From the NCBI GenBank assembly GCA_949296355.1, contig CASFPS010000010.1, positions 32,825 to 96,824 on the forward strand: a stretch of 64,000 nucleotides of DNA, written 5' to 3'. The notes beneath the pieces were generated by a model. That model had not been told where the DNA came from. It was given only the letters and a program-made list of their open reading frames with translations, and searched no databases. This document shows, one piece after another, positions 25,727-34,369 of this stretch. The position numbers and the translations under genes were made by a program. Source of the stretch: an uncultured bacterium. Its GTDB lineage: Bacteria; Cyanobacteriota; Vampirovibrionia; Gastranaerophilales; Gastranaerophilaceae. Every line of letters begins with the position of its first letter. Position 1 is the first letter of the stretch.

Positions 25727-25755
25727 CTATATATTATGTTTTAAAATCTGTCAAG
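25727..25755 (-). promoter_or_regulatory. Sigma-70-type promoter of the AAA+ gene
   Basis: TTGACA and TATAGT are separated by 17 bases on the minus strand, a near-consensus promoter. Transcription would begin near 25719, at the 5' edge of the structured leader. Confidence 0.75.
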
Positions 25756-25803
25756 AGTTTTTTATCAGGTCAGTTGGATAATATTTAGTCCGGAGAAAAA
25801 ATT

Positions 25804-26019
25804 TTACCCGACAAGTCCGCCAAATGCCATAACATCTTCATAAGCGGCTCCGGCTTCGAGCATTTCTTCGGCAGTAAATCCAAACAGAGTAATTGTGTCA
25901 ATTACTTCGGCTTTGTTGGTAATATTTTTTACAACAGAATCCAGGGCTGATTCTCTTGTCATGTATTTAAATTTGTCATGAACCCCCAGCTTGAGGCTTC
26001 TTCTTTTTGCTTTACCCAT
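25804..26019 (-). CDS. Small hypothetical protein
   Basis: The 71-residue protein has a basic N-terminus (MGKAKRRSLKLG) and an acidic, alanine-rich C-terminus (TAEEMLEAGAAYEDVMAFGG). Its ATG overlaps the stop of the nanK gene by one base, so it is the third gene of the nanE-nanK operon. I recognise no family. The tight coupling argues that it is real. Confidence 0.55.
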   Translation of the reverse strand: MGKAKRRSLKLGVHDKFKYMTRESALDSVVKNITNKAEVIDTITLFGFTAEEMLEAGAAYEDVMAFGGLVG

Positions 26020-26897
26020 TAATCAGCCCCTCCTTTTAGTGCAAGGAGTGCTGCTCCTATCATGCCTGAATAATTACCAGCCTGCGCTAATCTTACAGTT
26101 GTCGGCTGGGTAACGATATTTTGGTTAACTTCTTCTTCAACTTTTTTTGTATTTATAAATTGCGCCATTGAGCCTGAAAGTACAAAACAATCCGGATCAA
26201 AAATATTTGCAAGCCCTATTATTCCCTGTGTAATATCGTTTTGCCAGCGCTCAAAAATTTCAATCATTTTTTTGTCTCCGGCTTTAACCCCGTCTATTAC
26301 ATCATAAGTTGTTACATCTTCTCTGCCTAAAGCTTCCTCGGCATCCCATTTTAATGCATTTCCGGAAGCGTACGCTTCAAAGCAGTCCCAGCTTCCGCAG
26401 GTACATTTTCTTCTTTTATCCGTAAACATCTTGAAATGCATCTCTCCTGCTGCTCCGGATTTTCCTTTAAGAAGCCGGTCGTTTATAATTATTCCGCCGC
26501 CGACTCCTGTCCCGAGAGTCAGCATGACAGAAACCGTTGTTCCTTTTGACGCTCCGATTTTATACTCTGCCCAGGCTGCACAATTTGCATCGTTTTCCAG
26601 AAAAACTCTTTTTTTACTTAAATTCCGGAAATCAATAGTTCGATATCCTTTAACAAGATTCCCTGTCGAACCTATAACGGCGGTATTTTCATTGTTTACG
26701 GAACCCGCGGTTGATATTGCAATAACATCAACTTCATCTTCAAATTTAGAAATCTGATTTTTTAAAGTTTCCTCAATGCCTTCAATTGTTTTAGGGGTAT
26801 GAAATTTGTCAATTTCAGCAATGATGTTCCCGTCTTCATCAACTATTGTGCTGTAAATCTTTGTTCCGCCTATATCAAATGCTAATGCTTTTTTCAT
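26019..26897 (-). CDS. nanK: ROK-family sugar kinase, probably N-acetylmannosamine kinase
   Basis: The 292 residues have the ROK layout: ATP-binding FDIGGTKIYS at the N-terminus, catalytic ENDAN (Asp103), LGTGVGGGIIIN, and the zinc site formed by His154 and CTCGSWDCFE (Cys165, 167, 172). ROK kinases include glucokinase, NagK and NanK. The gene follows nanE directly (one base apart), which makes ManNAc kinase, feeding ManNAc-6-P to NanE, the best guess. Other sialic acid genes (nanA, nagA, nagB) are not in the window. Confidence 0.8.
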   Translation of the reverse strand: MKKALAFDIGGTKIYSTIVDEDGNIIAEIDKFHTPKTIEGIEETLKNQISKFEDEVDVIAISTAGSVNNENTAVIGSTGNLVKGYRTIDFRNLSKKRVFLENDANCAAWAEYKIGASKGTTVSVMLTLGTGVGGGIIINDRLLKGKSGAAGEMHFKMFTDKRRKCTCGSWDCFEAYASGNALKWDAEEALGREDVTTYDVIDGVKAGDKKMIEIFERWQNDITQGIIGLANIFDPDCFVLSGSMAQFINTKKVEEEVNQNIVTQPTTVRLAQAGNYSGMIGAALLALKGGAD

Positions 26898-27578
26898 TTA
26901 CACTCCCTCAACAAATCTTTTTGTAATCAACTGCGGTCTGGTGATTGCAGAACCTATTACAACACAGTGAGCACCAAGCGTGAATGCTTTTTTGACTTCC
27001 GCCGGCTCCCATATTCTGCCTTCAAGAATTACAGGTCTGTTAACGGTTTTAACAAGTTTTTCCAGCAATTCATAATCAGGTCCTTCTGTCGGCGCGCCGG
27101 ATTCAAGCGTATAGCCTGCAAGGGTTGTGGAAATTATATCTGCTCCGAAATTAGCGCAATTTATACCTTCTTCCACGGTAGAAATATCTGCCATTGCAAG
27201 CCTTCCGGCATTATGTATTGTATTTATAATTTCTTCTGTTGTGCAGCCGTCATGAGGGCGCGATGTTCCGTCAAAAGCTATAATATCAGCGCCCGCTTCA
27301 ATAAGTTCCCTGACTTCCTTAAGTCCGGGAGTGATATATACAATTTCTCTCCAGTTTTCAGGGAGCCTGTCCGGCTTGGTAAGTCCGATTACCGGAATAT
27401 CAAAATTTTTTTTTGCATTCCTGACATCTCTTGCACCTGCAACACGGAGTCCTGCCGCGCCTCCGTTTACAACAGACTGCATCATAGCAAGCATACAGTC
27501 CTCTTTATACAAAGGCTCATCCGGCATTGCCTGAGATGATACTACAACTTTTCCCTTCAAATTTTCTAAAATTTCCAT
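26898..27578 (-). CDS. nanE: N-acylglucosamine-6-phosphate 2-epimerase
   Basis: NanE converts ManNAc-6-phosphate to GlcNAc-6-phosphate in sialic acid breakdown. The 226 residues form a TIM barrel with VVSSQAMPDEPLY, GGAAGLRVAGARDVRNAK, PVIGLTKP, ADIIAFDGTSRPHDG, ADISTVEEG, STTLAGYT, VILEGRIWEP and HCVVIGSAITRPQ, all family motifs. It leads an operon with the ROK kinase and a 71-residue protein. A TAAAAT ends 6 bases before the ATG and there is no Shine-Dalgarno sequence. Confidence 0.92.
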   Translation of the reverse strand: MEILENLKGKVVVSSQAMPDEPLYKEDCMLAMMQSVVNGGAAGLRVAGARDVRNAKKNFDIPVIGLTKPDRLPENWREIVYITPGLKEVRELIEAGADIIAFDGTSRPHDGCTTEEIINTIHNAGRLAMADISTVEEGINCANFGADIISTTLAGYTLESGAPTEGPDYELLEKLVKTVNRPVILEGRIWEPAEVKKAFTLGAHCVVIGSAITRPQLITKRFVEGV

Positions 27579-27659
27579 AAATAGATTTTATCATAAAATA
27601 AAACTGTTGATTAAATTATAACGTAAGATTATAATTATGTTTGTACATTTGGAGTTTTT

Positions 27660-28607
27660 ATGAAAAAACTTTTAACAATATGTTCAATATGTGTATTTTT
27701 AGTTTCAGGCTGCAGTCTTCTTCCTGAAAAAGAAGAAAAACAAACTGCCGAACCTGTTAATGTTCAAAAAACAGAAAGCCAGCCGGTAAAACAGACTTCT
27801 GCCCCTCAGGCTCCGCCGGCTGTTCAGCAAGAAGAGATTCATAAAAAAGCCGACTTGTATCCTGAAAATAACGAACTTGCACTTTCTACAATAGTTAAGG
27901 TTGCAAATTCAGACGGCAAAATCAGAGCGAAGTTCAATAAATATAATGAAAAAGCAACAATTTATTATTTAAACAACAACAATAATAATGACGGGATTTT
28001 CATGATAATTTCCGATTCGGATGAAGAGACTTATAAGCGCCACGGAATAGATTTTGTGGAGATTCAAAAAAACGGTGAAGAAAAAATTACCCCGCTTGTA
28101 AATACAAGTGACGAAAACAGTGAAAATGATGTTTGGGAATTTGACGAAGAAACAACGCTTCCGCTAAGGCATGTTAACTATGATTCAGAAGGTGAAATTT
28201 CTTATGCGGAATTCTGGAATTATTCTCCTGACAGTCAGGTTAAATACGAACTCAAAAACGGAGAAGGAAAAACAATCTCCCTAAGAAAAGAAATTCAGGA
28301 TAACGAAAGCAATTTGAGAATTGAACATCTTGTATATGACGGGGATGGGAATACTAAATTAAATATATCCGCAAACTACGAAGGTCCCGATATTACAAGG
28401 CTTACGTACTATAATGCCGAACATCCGGACGAAAGCGTCATAATTGTAAGTCAGTTTGAAAACGGCGAAAAGATAAAAGAAACCGTTTATTCCTCCGACT
28501 ACAGAGTCAAAAATGTATATCAGGCTCTTTATCAAGACGGCAAACGGGTAAAAATAAAAATCTTTGATAATGAAAACAGAGAGCTGGAAGAAATTCTATC
28601 AAACTAG
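27660..28607 (+). CDS. Hypothetical lipoprotein
   Basis: The 315-residue protein has a lipoprotein signal peptide with lipobox LVSGC (Cys18), then a Gln/Pro/Glu-rich linker (residues 25-60) and a beta-rich domain with repeated short strands of the type YDSEGEISYAEFWNY and YDGDGNTKLNISANY, reminiscent of YD or MORN-like repeats. It is likely anchored to the outer membrane. A GGAG precedes the ATG. It converges with the HExxH gene and overlaps it by 4 bases. No family was recognised. Confidence 0.65.
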   Translation: MKKLLTICSICVFLVSGCSLLPEKEEKQTAEPVNVQKTESQPVKQTSAPQAPPAVQQEEIHKKADLYPENNELALSTIVKVANSDGKIRAKFNKYNEKATIYYLNNNNNNDGIFMIISDSDEETYKRHGIDFVEIQKNGEEKITPLVNTSDENSENDVWEFDEETTLPLRHVNYDSEGEISYAEFWNYSPDSQVKYELKNGEGKTISLRKEIQDNESNLRIEHLVYDGDGNTKLNISANYEGPDITRLTYYNAEHPDESVIIVSQFENGEKIKETVYSSDYRVKNVYQALYQDGKRVKIKIFDNENRELEEILSN

Positions 28608-29395
28608 AAAAAGAAGTTTGTAAAATCCGGTTCTTTAACTTTAGTCGGTCTTGTAAATTTATCCATAATCATGCTTGCCGCGCCAACCGCAAGTCCGGTT
28701 GCAGTGGCGTGTCCTATATATGTCAAAAGCGCCTTTCCGTAAAGTTTTTTCATATTTTTAATCAAAGATTCAGCAAGCCCCGATTTTCTTGCAAGTTTTA
28801 TTCCTTTATAACTTGCAATACCTTCTTCAAAAACAGTAGGAAGCATACAGGCAAAAGCTATTTTTCCGCAGTTATCTTTTACATAATCAAATCCGCTTTT
28901 CGGCGCATCCTTGGGTTTTGGTCTGGAAAATAAGGCAATAGTTCCCATCCAGCCGGCTATAATCCTTCCCGGCCAGCGGAGTTTGCTCAAAAATTTTCCG
29001 AATTTCCCCGTTATATCGTTCATGGCGTGTCCGAGTTCGTGAAATCCGGCAATTGAGATTTTATCAGTATTAATTCTGACAACTTTTTCTTTCGGAAAAT
29101 ACGCGGCATTCTTCCCGAGAGCATAATCGTTCAGCGTACGGCTCAGTTCCATCGGGATAATTTGTACTCCCTTCTTATCAAGCCCTGAAACTTTGAGTGA
29201 GTTTAAAAATGCGTCTTTATATAAATAGTTTCTCGTGTGTTCTTTTGCTAACTGTCTCTCAAACGGCTTGCCGAATAAAGGCAAAGTCCCCATAATGGCG
29301 GAAGATGCCGCAGAGGCTATTAAAAAACCTTTGGTGCTGTCATCCGATGTACTCGGAATATATTGATTTCCGTTATAATAATATGAATTTACCAT
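28604..29395 (-). CDS. Hypothetical membrane protein with HExxH zinc motif
   Basis: The 263 residues contain GFHELGHAMND (His119, Glu120, His123), the HExxH zinc site of many metalloproteases, and FEEGIASYKG (Glu190-191), which could give the third ligand. Hydrophobic stretches lie near residues 23-41, 144-157 and 178-190, and the C-terminal part has another (TYIGHATATGLAVGAASMIM). A membrane-associated metallopeptidase is plausible, but no named family was recognised. The N-terminal tyrosine-rich segment resembles lineage-specific proteins. Confidence 0.5.
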   Translation of the reverse strand: MVNSYYYNGNQYIPSTSDDSTKGFLIASAASSAIMGTLPLFGKPFERQLAKEHTRNYLYKDAFLNSLKVSGLDKKGVQIIPMELSRTLNDYALGKNAAYFPKEKVVRINTDKISIAGFHELGHAMNDITGKFGKFLSKLRWPGRIIAGWMGTIALFSRPKPKDAPKSGFDYVKDNCGKIAFACMLPTVFEEGIASYKGIKLARKSGLAESLIKNMKKLYGKALLTYIGHATATGLAVGAASMIMDKFTRPTKVKEPDFTNFFF

Positions 29396-29516
29396 TCAGA
29401 CACATTTACCTTTAAACTACACTTATTTATAATAAAACAATAAATACGGGAAAATTGCGCAAATCTTAAAATATCTTAACATAAACGCAAGTTTTAATGA
29501 CCGGAAGTTTTTATAT

Positions 29517-30902
29517 ATGTATATGGCTAGTGTGGATTTTCAAAATATTAATAATATTTATACGGCAGGCATTCAGCCGGCAGCGGCAGCGCCTGCTAAA
29601 AATGCCGTGCCTCCGGTAACTTCTCCCGCTGCTCAAAAACCGGCATTCAAAGCAGAAGCTTACACCTCCGCGGTTACTGTCAGGACTTCTCTTGTAACTA
29701 AAGACGAAAAGAAAAAGTATGAAGAACTCTCTAATGAACTTCATCTTGACTACAGGAAGAAACTTGAATACGCGCTTAAAAGCGGACTGCTTTTAAAGAA
29801 CAATTCTAACGACAAAAGCACTGTCCTTGATAATTTGTATAAAATCCTGAAAGAAGACAGAGACCCGGGGCTGGATAAGATAACGATTCTTGAAGAATGT
29901 CTGGATATTCTTGCAAATCCTTATGTCATAACCCAGACTTGCGAAGATATTCCGTCACAATATAAAAGGCAGGTTATAGGTTTAATGACAAATCTTTCAG
30001 AAGATCCTAAAAAAATTACGGAAGCAAAATGGGAACTTGATAACATGCATACCGGAACCTGTCCTGCAGCAAGTATAGAGTTTGATTTAGCAACAAAACA
30101 TACTGCAGAGTTTTTCAGAATGGTTGAAGGTTTAACTTCGCCTAAAAACGAAGTTGTTAAGACAATAAAAATGGATAATCTTTCCGACAAGTCCTCGGAA
30201 GCTATCTGGCTTTTGACAAAATTTAAAACACCTCATCAGATAAATAATTTTGATACTGCAACAGTATTATTAAAACCTGATAAAAACGCAATTATAAGAG
30301 CACGGATTCAAAACCATCACAGAGACCCGGGCGAACGTTCCGTTATTGATGTTCTTATGCAGTCAACATTTATGCAGTTAGGCTCGCAGCAAACTTATGA
30401 TTCTATAACCGATAAAAGGGCGCCTAATGCGTGGACTCAGGAAGACGGCGGTTTAATTGATTTTGAAAAAACTTATGTGGAATCCGTTGTAGAAGACAAA
30501 AACACAACCTCTGTTATTTATCAAATTGTTGATGAAAACGGCAGGCTGAAAGGTTATGAAAAAGATTTTGCAACAATCAAGAAAGAACTCCTTGATACAT
30601 TAAAGATGGGACACAATATAATTATCGGATACACCTGGGCTGACCCTGAGAATGACAACAGGCTTGCAGGACATGAAATAACTATTGTCGGGTACAAATT
30701 AGACAAAAACGGCAAAGGCGTATTCATCTGTCAGGATTCCGACGATGATATTGCAGCGCCGATAGAAATGACAGAAGAGTATCTGCTTCCCAAAATTCAC
30801 CATGCCGGACTTCCGGATTCTATTGCCTCAAGAGATTTTAAGTACGAGGACAGCTGGAAAATCGGTCTGGATGAATTCCAGAATATGAGACAAAGCGCCT
30901 GA
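29517..30902 (+). CDS. Hypothetical papain-like cysteine peptidase
   Basis: The 461-residue protein (start at 29517 or 29523, both in frame) begins with an Ala/Pro-rich tail of about 55 residues. It carries GTCPAASIEFDLA (Cys182, preceded by a likely Asn/Gln region), GHEITIVGYKLDKNGKGVFICQDS (His near 386, Asp near 406). The Cys-His-Asp order and the GHxITIVGY context are those of papain-like (C1/C39) peptidases. There is no signal peptide. The target is unknown. It is divergent from the HExxH gene, so two putative proteases lie side by side. Confidence 0.5.
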   Translation: MYMASVDFQNINNIYTAGIQPAAAAPAKNAVPPVTSPAAQKPAFKAEAYTSAVTVRTSLVTKDEKKKYEELSNELHLDYRKKLEYALKSGLLLKNNSNDKSTVLDNLYKILKEDRDPGLDKITILEECLDILANPYVITQTCEDIPSQYKRQVIGLMTNLSEDPKKITEAKWELDNMHTGTCPAASIEFDLATKHTAEFFRMVEGLTSPKNEVVKTIKMDNLSDKSSEAIWLLTKFKTPHQINNFDTATVLLKPDKNAIIRARIQNHHRDPGERSVIDVLMQSTFMQLGSQQTYDSITDKRAPNAWTQEDGGLIDFEKTYVESVVEDKNTTSVIYQIVDENGRLKGYEKDFATIKKELLDTLKMGHNIIIGYTWADPENDNRLAGHEITIVGYKLDKNGKGVFICQDSDDDIAAPIEMTEEYLLPKIHHAGLPDSIASRDFKYEDSWKIGLDEFQNMRQSA

Positions 30903-31908
30903 GTTTTTAATGCTTAATTGGAATATAAGTCGGGCTAAAGCCCGACAAAAACTTTTTATTCCGGTGGGAACGCTCACGCTTTTCCCACCCTACACCTAAC
31001 TTGCCGTCATTCTGAACCCGACAGCAATTTAGGGGTGAAGAATCTCTTTAACTGGTGAATAGTGAGGAGTGAATAGTGAATAGAACATTTTTACAAAAGT
31101 TATAGAGATTCATCGGGCTCGCGCCCTCTGAATGACCGCACTCTGGGAGGTCCTGACTCAAAACCAAGGGTATTTACCCCTCTGAATGACGGCAGGGGTA
31201 AATGTATTTGGGTTGTCAGGTGAGACTACAAGCTTGGCGTCATTGCGGGGGGAAATGAATGGTTGGTAAGTGAAACTACAAGTCTGGCGTCATTGCGAGG
31301 GAACAGCCATTCAGCCCGAAGCAATCCAGAACAAATTTGACAATTGAATAAAGATGGATTGCCACGACCCTGACGGGTCTCGCAATGACGGCACTCCGGG
31401 AGGTAAGCCTACTAGTTGGTTGTCATTGCGAGGGAACAACCATTTAGCCCGAAGCAATCTTGAACATATTTGACAATTGAATAGTTTTTGTTGGGTTTCA
31501 CCCAACCTACTATTCTATTTTATATATCTTCATTTTTTCTTCTTTAAAAACAAAGAAGAAAAAACGAAGCAAAAAAGAAGAAAATTGTTGTTTTGAATGC
31601 TCTTCGAGCATAGGATTGAATAGCTTCTGCACGCATACGCGCACATTGCCCCTCGCTAAAAACGCTCGGGAGGGCTTCGCCGCTGGTAAAAATCGTTATA
31701 TGGCAGTAGTGTGGAGCTTGCTCCACAAACATTGTATAAGTCGGCGTAGGGTGGGAAAAGCGTCAGCGTTCCCACCGGAACAGAAAAGTTATTGTCAGGT
31801 AAAACCTGACCTACTTGTGGAGCAAGCTCCACACTACAATTTTTATATTCTCAGTCACTTAATCACTCAGTAACCCGTAAGACACATTTACCCCTCTTGA
31901 ACACTGTA
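30903..31908. repeat. 1-kb mosaic of repeats between the papain-like gene and the GGDEF gene
   Basis: No gene is supported. It holds GTCGGGCTAAAGCCCGAC (30930), GGTGGGAACGCTCACGCTTTTCCCACC (30963), CATTC-type elements (31010-31180), a heptad array (31053-31083), several CATTGCGAGGGAACAGCC and GATTGCCACGACCCTGACGGG elements (31275-31475), GTTGGGTTTCACCCAAC (31490), element F copy 4, and GTGGAGCTTGCTCCAC units. Confidence 0.8.
31521..31685 (+). repeat. Element F, copy 4
   Basis: The copy has the hairpin CTTCATTTTTTCTTCTTT/AAAGAAGAAAAAACGAAG, where one arm has C for T, then TGCTCTTCGAGCA, an altered GCACGCATACGCGC middle and the same GGGCTTCGCCGCTG end. Confidence 0.85.
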
Positions 31909-32781
31909 CTACATTTCAAGGTTCATCTGGGAGAATTGTATAATCTTGTTTTTGCCTCTGTGTTTAGCGTTATATAGTGCATGTTCAGCGTATCTGATAA
32001 CTGTATTTGCATCTTCTTCGACATCAGGCATGCAAGGATAAGTTGAGATTCCGCCGGAGATAGTAACCTTATGAGCTTCTTCTTCACCGGCAGGAATAAA
32101 TTCCATCTTCTCGACTTCTCTTCTGAATCTTTCACCGAACAAGAAAGCGTTTTCTTCTGACGTATTAGGAAGTACAAGCAGAAATTCTTCATCCCCGTAT
32201 CTTGTTAAGATATCTTCTTTTCTTATCATTGCACTGAGTTTATTTGCAATATTTCTCAAAAGAATGTCGCCCCACTCATACCCGTACATATCGTTTACAA
32301 CCTTGAAGAAATCGATATCAAATAATATGCAGGAAAGTTTTGTACCGTAACGTTTTGAACGTGAAATTTCTTCTTCCAGACGTTCCTGAAGATATTTTCT
32401 GTTGTGAAGTCCGGTTAAATCGTCCGTTGTAGAAACTCTTTCAACTTTATTTTTCAATTCTTTAATCTTTAGAAGAGCATTAACTCTAACTATTAATTCA
32501 TCTTTTTCATTCGGATTTTTGATAAAGTCATATCCTTCCGCTCTTACGGTTACATCTCTTCTTGTAGGTCCGAAGAATAAAATCGGACAAGGGAATTTGT
32601 TTGTCATAAGCGCGTCTTTTGCCGCATCTATATTTTCAACAATCATTAAAGACGGATTAATCACCGCATAGTCTTTCATCTGATCAATTGAAACAGCTCT
32701 TACTTCCGCATCATCAATCTCTGATAAGATTGCCTGAAGTTCCGGTACCGGTTTTGTCGAATAAATAACAATATTGCTCAT
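31909..32781 (-). CDS. REC-like/GGDEF protein with altered active site
   Basis: The 290-residue cytoplasmic protein has a degenerate receiver-like domain (residues 1-105) and a GGDEF domain (115-290) starting with TDDLTGLHNRKYL. The metal-binding FDIDFFK (Asp155) is kept, but the signature reads RYGDEEF: residues 196-200 are GDEEF instead of GGDEF, and the usual GHxxGD reads GYEWGD. Because the second glycine contacts GTP, activity as a diguanylate cyclase is doubtful; a c-di-GMP or GTP sensing role is possible. A GAGGGAAA site precedes the ATG. Confidence 0.85.
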   Translation of the reverse strand: MSNIVIYSTKPVPELQAILSEIDDAEVRAVSIDQMKDYAVINPSLMIVENIDAAKDALMTNKFPCPILFFGPTRRDVTVRAEGYDFIKNPNEKDELIVRVNALLKIKELKNKVERVSTTDDLTGLHNRKYLQERLEEEISRSKRYGTKLSCILFDIDFFKVVNDMYGYEWGDILLRNIANKLSAMIRKEDILTRYGDEEFLLVLPNTSEENAFLFGERFRREVEKMEFIPAGEEEAHKVTISGGISTYPCMPDVEEDANTVIRYAEHALYNAKHRGKNKIIQFSQMNLEM

Positions 32782-32855
32782 AAATTTCCCTCTTATTAGT
32801 TCTTTTATATTAAATATACACTAATTGTAACGTTTTGTAAATGTTTCTTTACCCG

Positions 32856-33533
32856 TCAACACATTACAACCCAGAGCAGCTTTCTGGTCTGGCGTCCGAG
32901 AAAAATCCCGACCATTGAGAAGAATATATCGTATAAAATCTGAACTCCGCTCTGGGAAGTTATCCAGCTTGTTACCAGATCCATCGGGGCGTGTCTCAGC
33001 GTTGCAATAAAAAGCATATATAAAATTCCGAGTACATGTATTGTCAAAACCCCGATAATAGAGATTAAAAACACTCTCAAAACATCTGTCCTGCCTTTAA
33101 GCAATGTTCCCGCAAAAAATATTGCCGGTACAAATGCCAGAATGTAGCCGAAGCCGTATTCAAACATATAACTGATGCCGCCTCCGAGCGCAAATATCGG
33201 GAAGAATAGACCGAGAATTATATACATCACTATAGACAGAATCCCGAATTTTCTGCCCAAAAGCGCCACGATAAAAAATACAACCGGAATTTGCGGTATA
33301 TATTTGTAACTCTTTATAAAATGATGCAAAATTTCATAATCATTGACATCTCCGGACAAAAAAGTAAAAGTATCCAGCGGAAAATACGGATGTTTTATTG
33401 TAACCTGCGTAAAGGTTGCAACAATAATGAGTAATACGCAAAGACCGGTCAAAATAAGCGTCCCGAGCGTTATTTTTATCGGTTCGCCTTTATATTTAAA
33501 ACTGTTTATTTCTTTTTCTATTCTTTTGCTCAT
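32856..33533 (-). CDS. bioY: BioY-like biotin transporter (ECF S component)
   Basis: The 225-residue protein has about six membrane helices. The pattern LGRKFGILSIVMYIILGLFFPIFALGGG followed by GFGYILAFVPAIFFAGTLLKGR (split here over residues 92-146) is that of BioY, the biotin-binding S component of energy-coupling factor transporters. The N-terminal part (residues 1-80) is longer and less typical. No EcfA/EcfT genes are adjacent. The downstream (minus strand) gene is the GGDEF protein, 75 bases away. Confidence 0.65.
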   Translation of the reverse strand: MSKRIEKEINSFKYKGEPIKITLGTLILTGLCVLLIIVATFTQVTIKHPYFPLDTFTFLSGDVNDYEILHHFIKSYKYIPQIPVVFFIVALLGRKFGILSIVMYIILGLFFPIFALGGGISYMFEYGFGYILAFVPAIFFAGTLLKGRTDVLRVFLISIIGVLTIHVLGILYMLFIATLRHAPMDLVTSWITSQSGVQILYDIFFSMVGIFLGRQTRKLLWVVMC

Positions 33534-33551
33534 TATATAACCTGCAGACCC

Positions 33552-34097
33552 TTACTCTGCAATAATATTCATCCCGAAAGATTTTAACTTTTCTATATTT
33601 TCCTGATATTTCATTTTAAATTTGTCATAAAAAATATTTTCAGTCCACATAATAAGCGCATCTTCATTGTTGTCCTGATAATACCCTTTTCTTGTGCCCA
33701 GAGACTGAAACCCGTATTTTTCATAAAGTTTGATTGCCGGAATATTTGAGACTCTGACTTCAAGTGTCAGGTATTTTACTCCGTCTTTATAGCAGTCCTC
33801 TATAATTTGATGAATAAGAGCTTCGCCAATATGATGTCTTAAGAAATCTTTTTTTACCGCAATTGTTGTAATATGTCCTTCTTCTAAAATATGCCAGGTG
33901 CCTGCATATCCGACAAGTTCACCGGATGAGGTTTTTGCAGTATAGTATTTTGCAAGCACATTTGACATCTCGTCATAAAACGACGATTTTGCCCAGTGGT
34001 GTTTGCCGTAAGCTTCCGCTTCAATATCTGCAACAGCTTCCACATCATCTTTTGTCATTCTTGAAATTTTTATTTCAGATAATTCTATTAAGGACAT
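33552..34097 (-). CDS. rimI: Ribosomal-protein-alanine N-acetyltransferase-like GNAT protein
   Basis: From the ATG at 34097 (GGGAAAG upstream) the 181-residue protein has a GNAT fold: acceptor-side DVEAVADIEAEAYG, beta strands with LVGYAGTWHILEEGHITTIAV, acetyl-CoA binding KDFLRHHIGEALIHQII, and LEVRVSNIPAIKLYEKYGFQSLGTRKGYY. These match RimI, which acetylates the N-terminus of ribosomal protein S18. The C-terminal extension (from about residue 150) is longer than in E. coli RimI. The gene overlaps the HicB-like gene by a few bases and so belongs to one operon with it. Confidence 0.8.
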   Translation of the reverse strand: MSLIELSEIKISRMTKDDVEAVADIEAEAYGKHHWAKSSFYDEMSNVLAKYYTAKTSSGELVGYAGTWHILEEGHITTIAVKKDFLRHHIGEALIHQIIEDCYKDGVKYLTLEVRVSNIPAIKLYEKYGFQSLGTRKGYYQDNNEDALIMWTENIFYDKFKMKYQENIEKLKSFGMNIIAE

Positions 34098-34369
34098 ATA
34101 CTTTCCCAATCAATATCATCTTCGGTCTCTTCACCCGGCTCAACAATTCTGTCTCCGTCTTCCAGCATAAGCATTAAGGAGAGTTTTAACTGTTTTTTAT
34201 AGTTTTCCAATGCTTTCTCACGCGTTTTTGCACAAAAAGCAAAACTCGGAATCTCTTTAATTTCAATATAGTGATAAGGATTGCCGTTAAAATCCAAATC
34301 AGTTCCCTCAATCAATGTCCAGGGAAGATTCATATAATAATCCAAATCTTTTTTTACTTCATCAGTCAT
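34088..34369 (-). CDS. HicB-like domain protein
   Basis: The 93-residue protein fits the HicB antitoxin fold: DLDYYMNLPWTLIE, then a strand ending in YIEIKEIPSFAFCAKTREKALENYKKQLKLSLMLMLEDGDRIVEP. The usual acidic C-terminus is kept. There is no DNA-binding domain and no HicA toxin gene nearby, so it is an isolated HicB-like protein rather than a toxin-antitoxin pair. It overlaps the GerMN gene by 8 bases and the rimI gene by about 10. Confidence 0.65.
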   Translation of the reverse strand: MTDEVKKDLDYYMNLPWTLIEGTDLDFNGNPYHYIEIKEIPSFAFCAKTREKALENYKKQLKLSLMLMLEDGDRIVEPGEETEDDIDWESICP

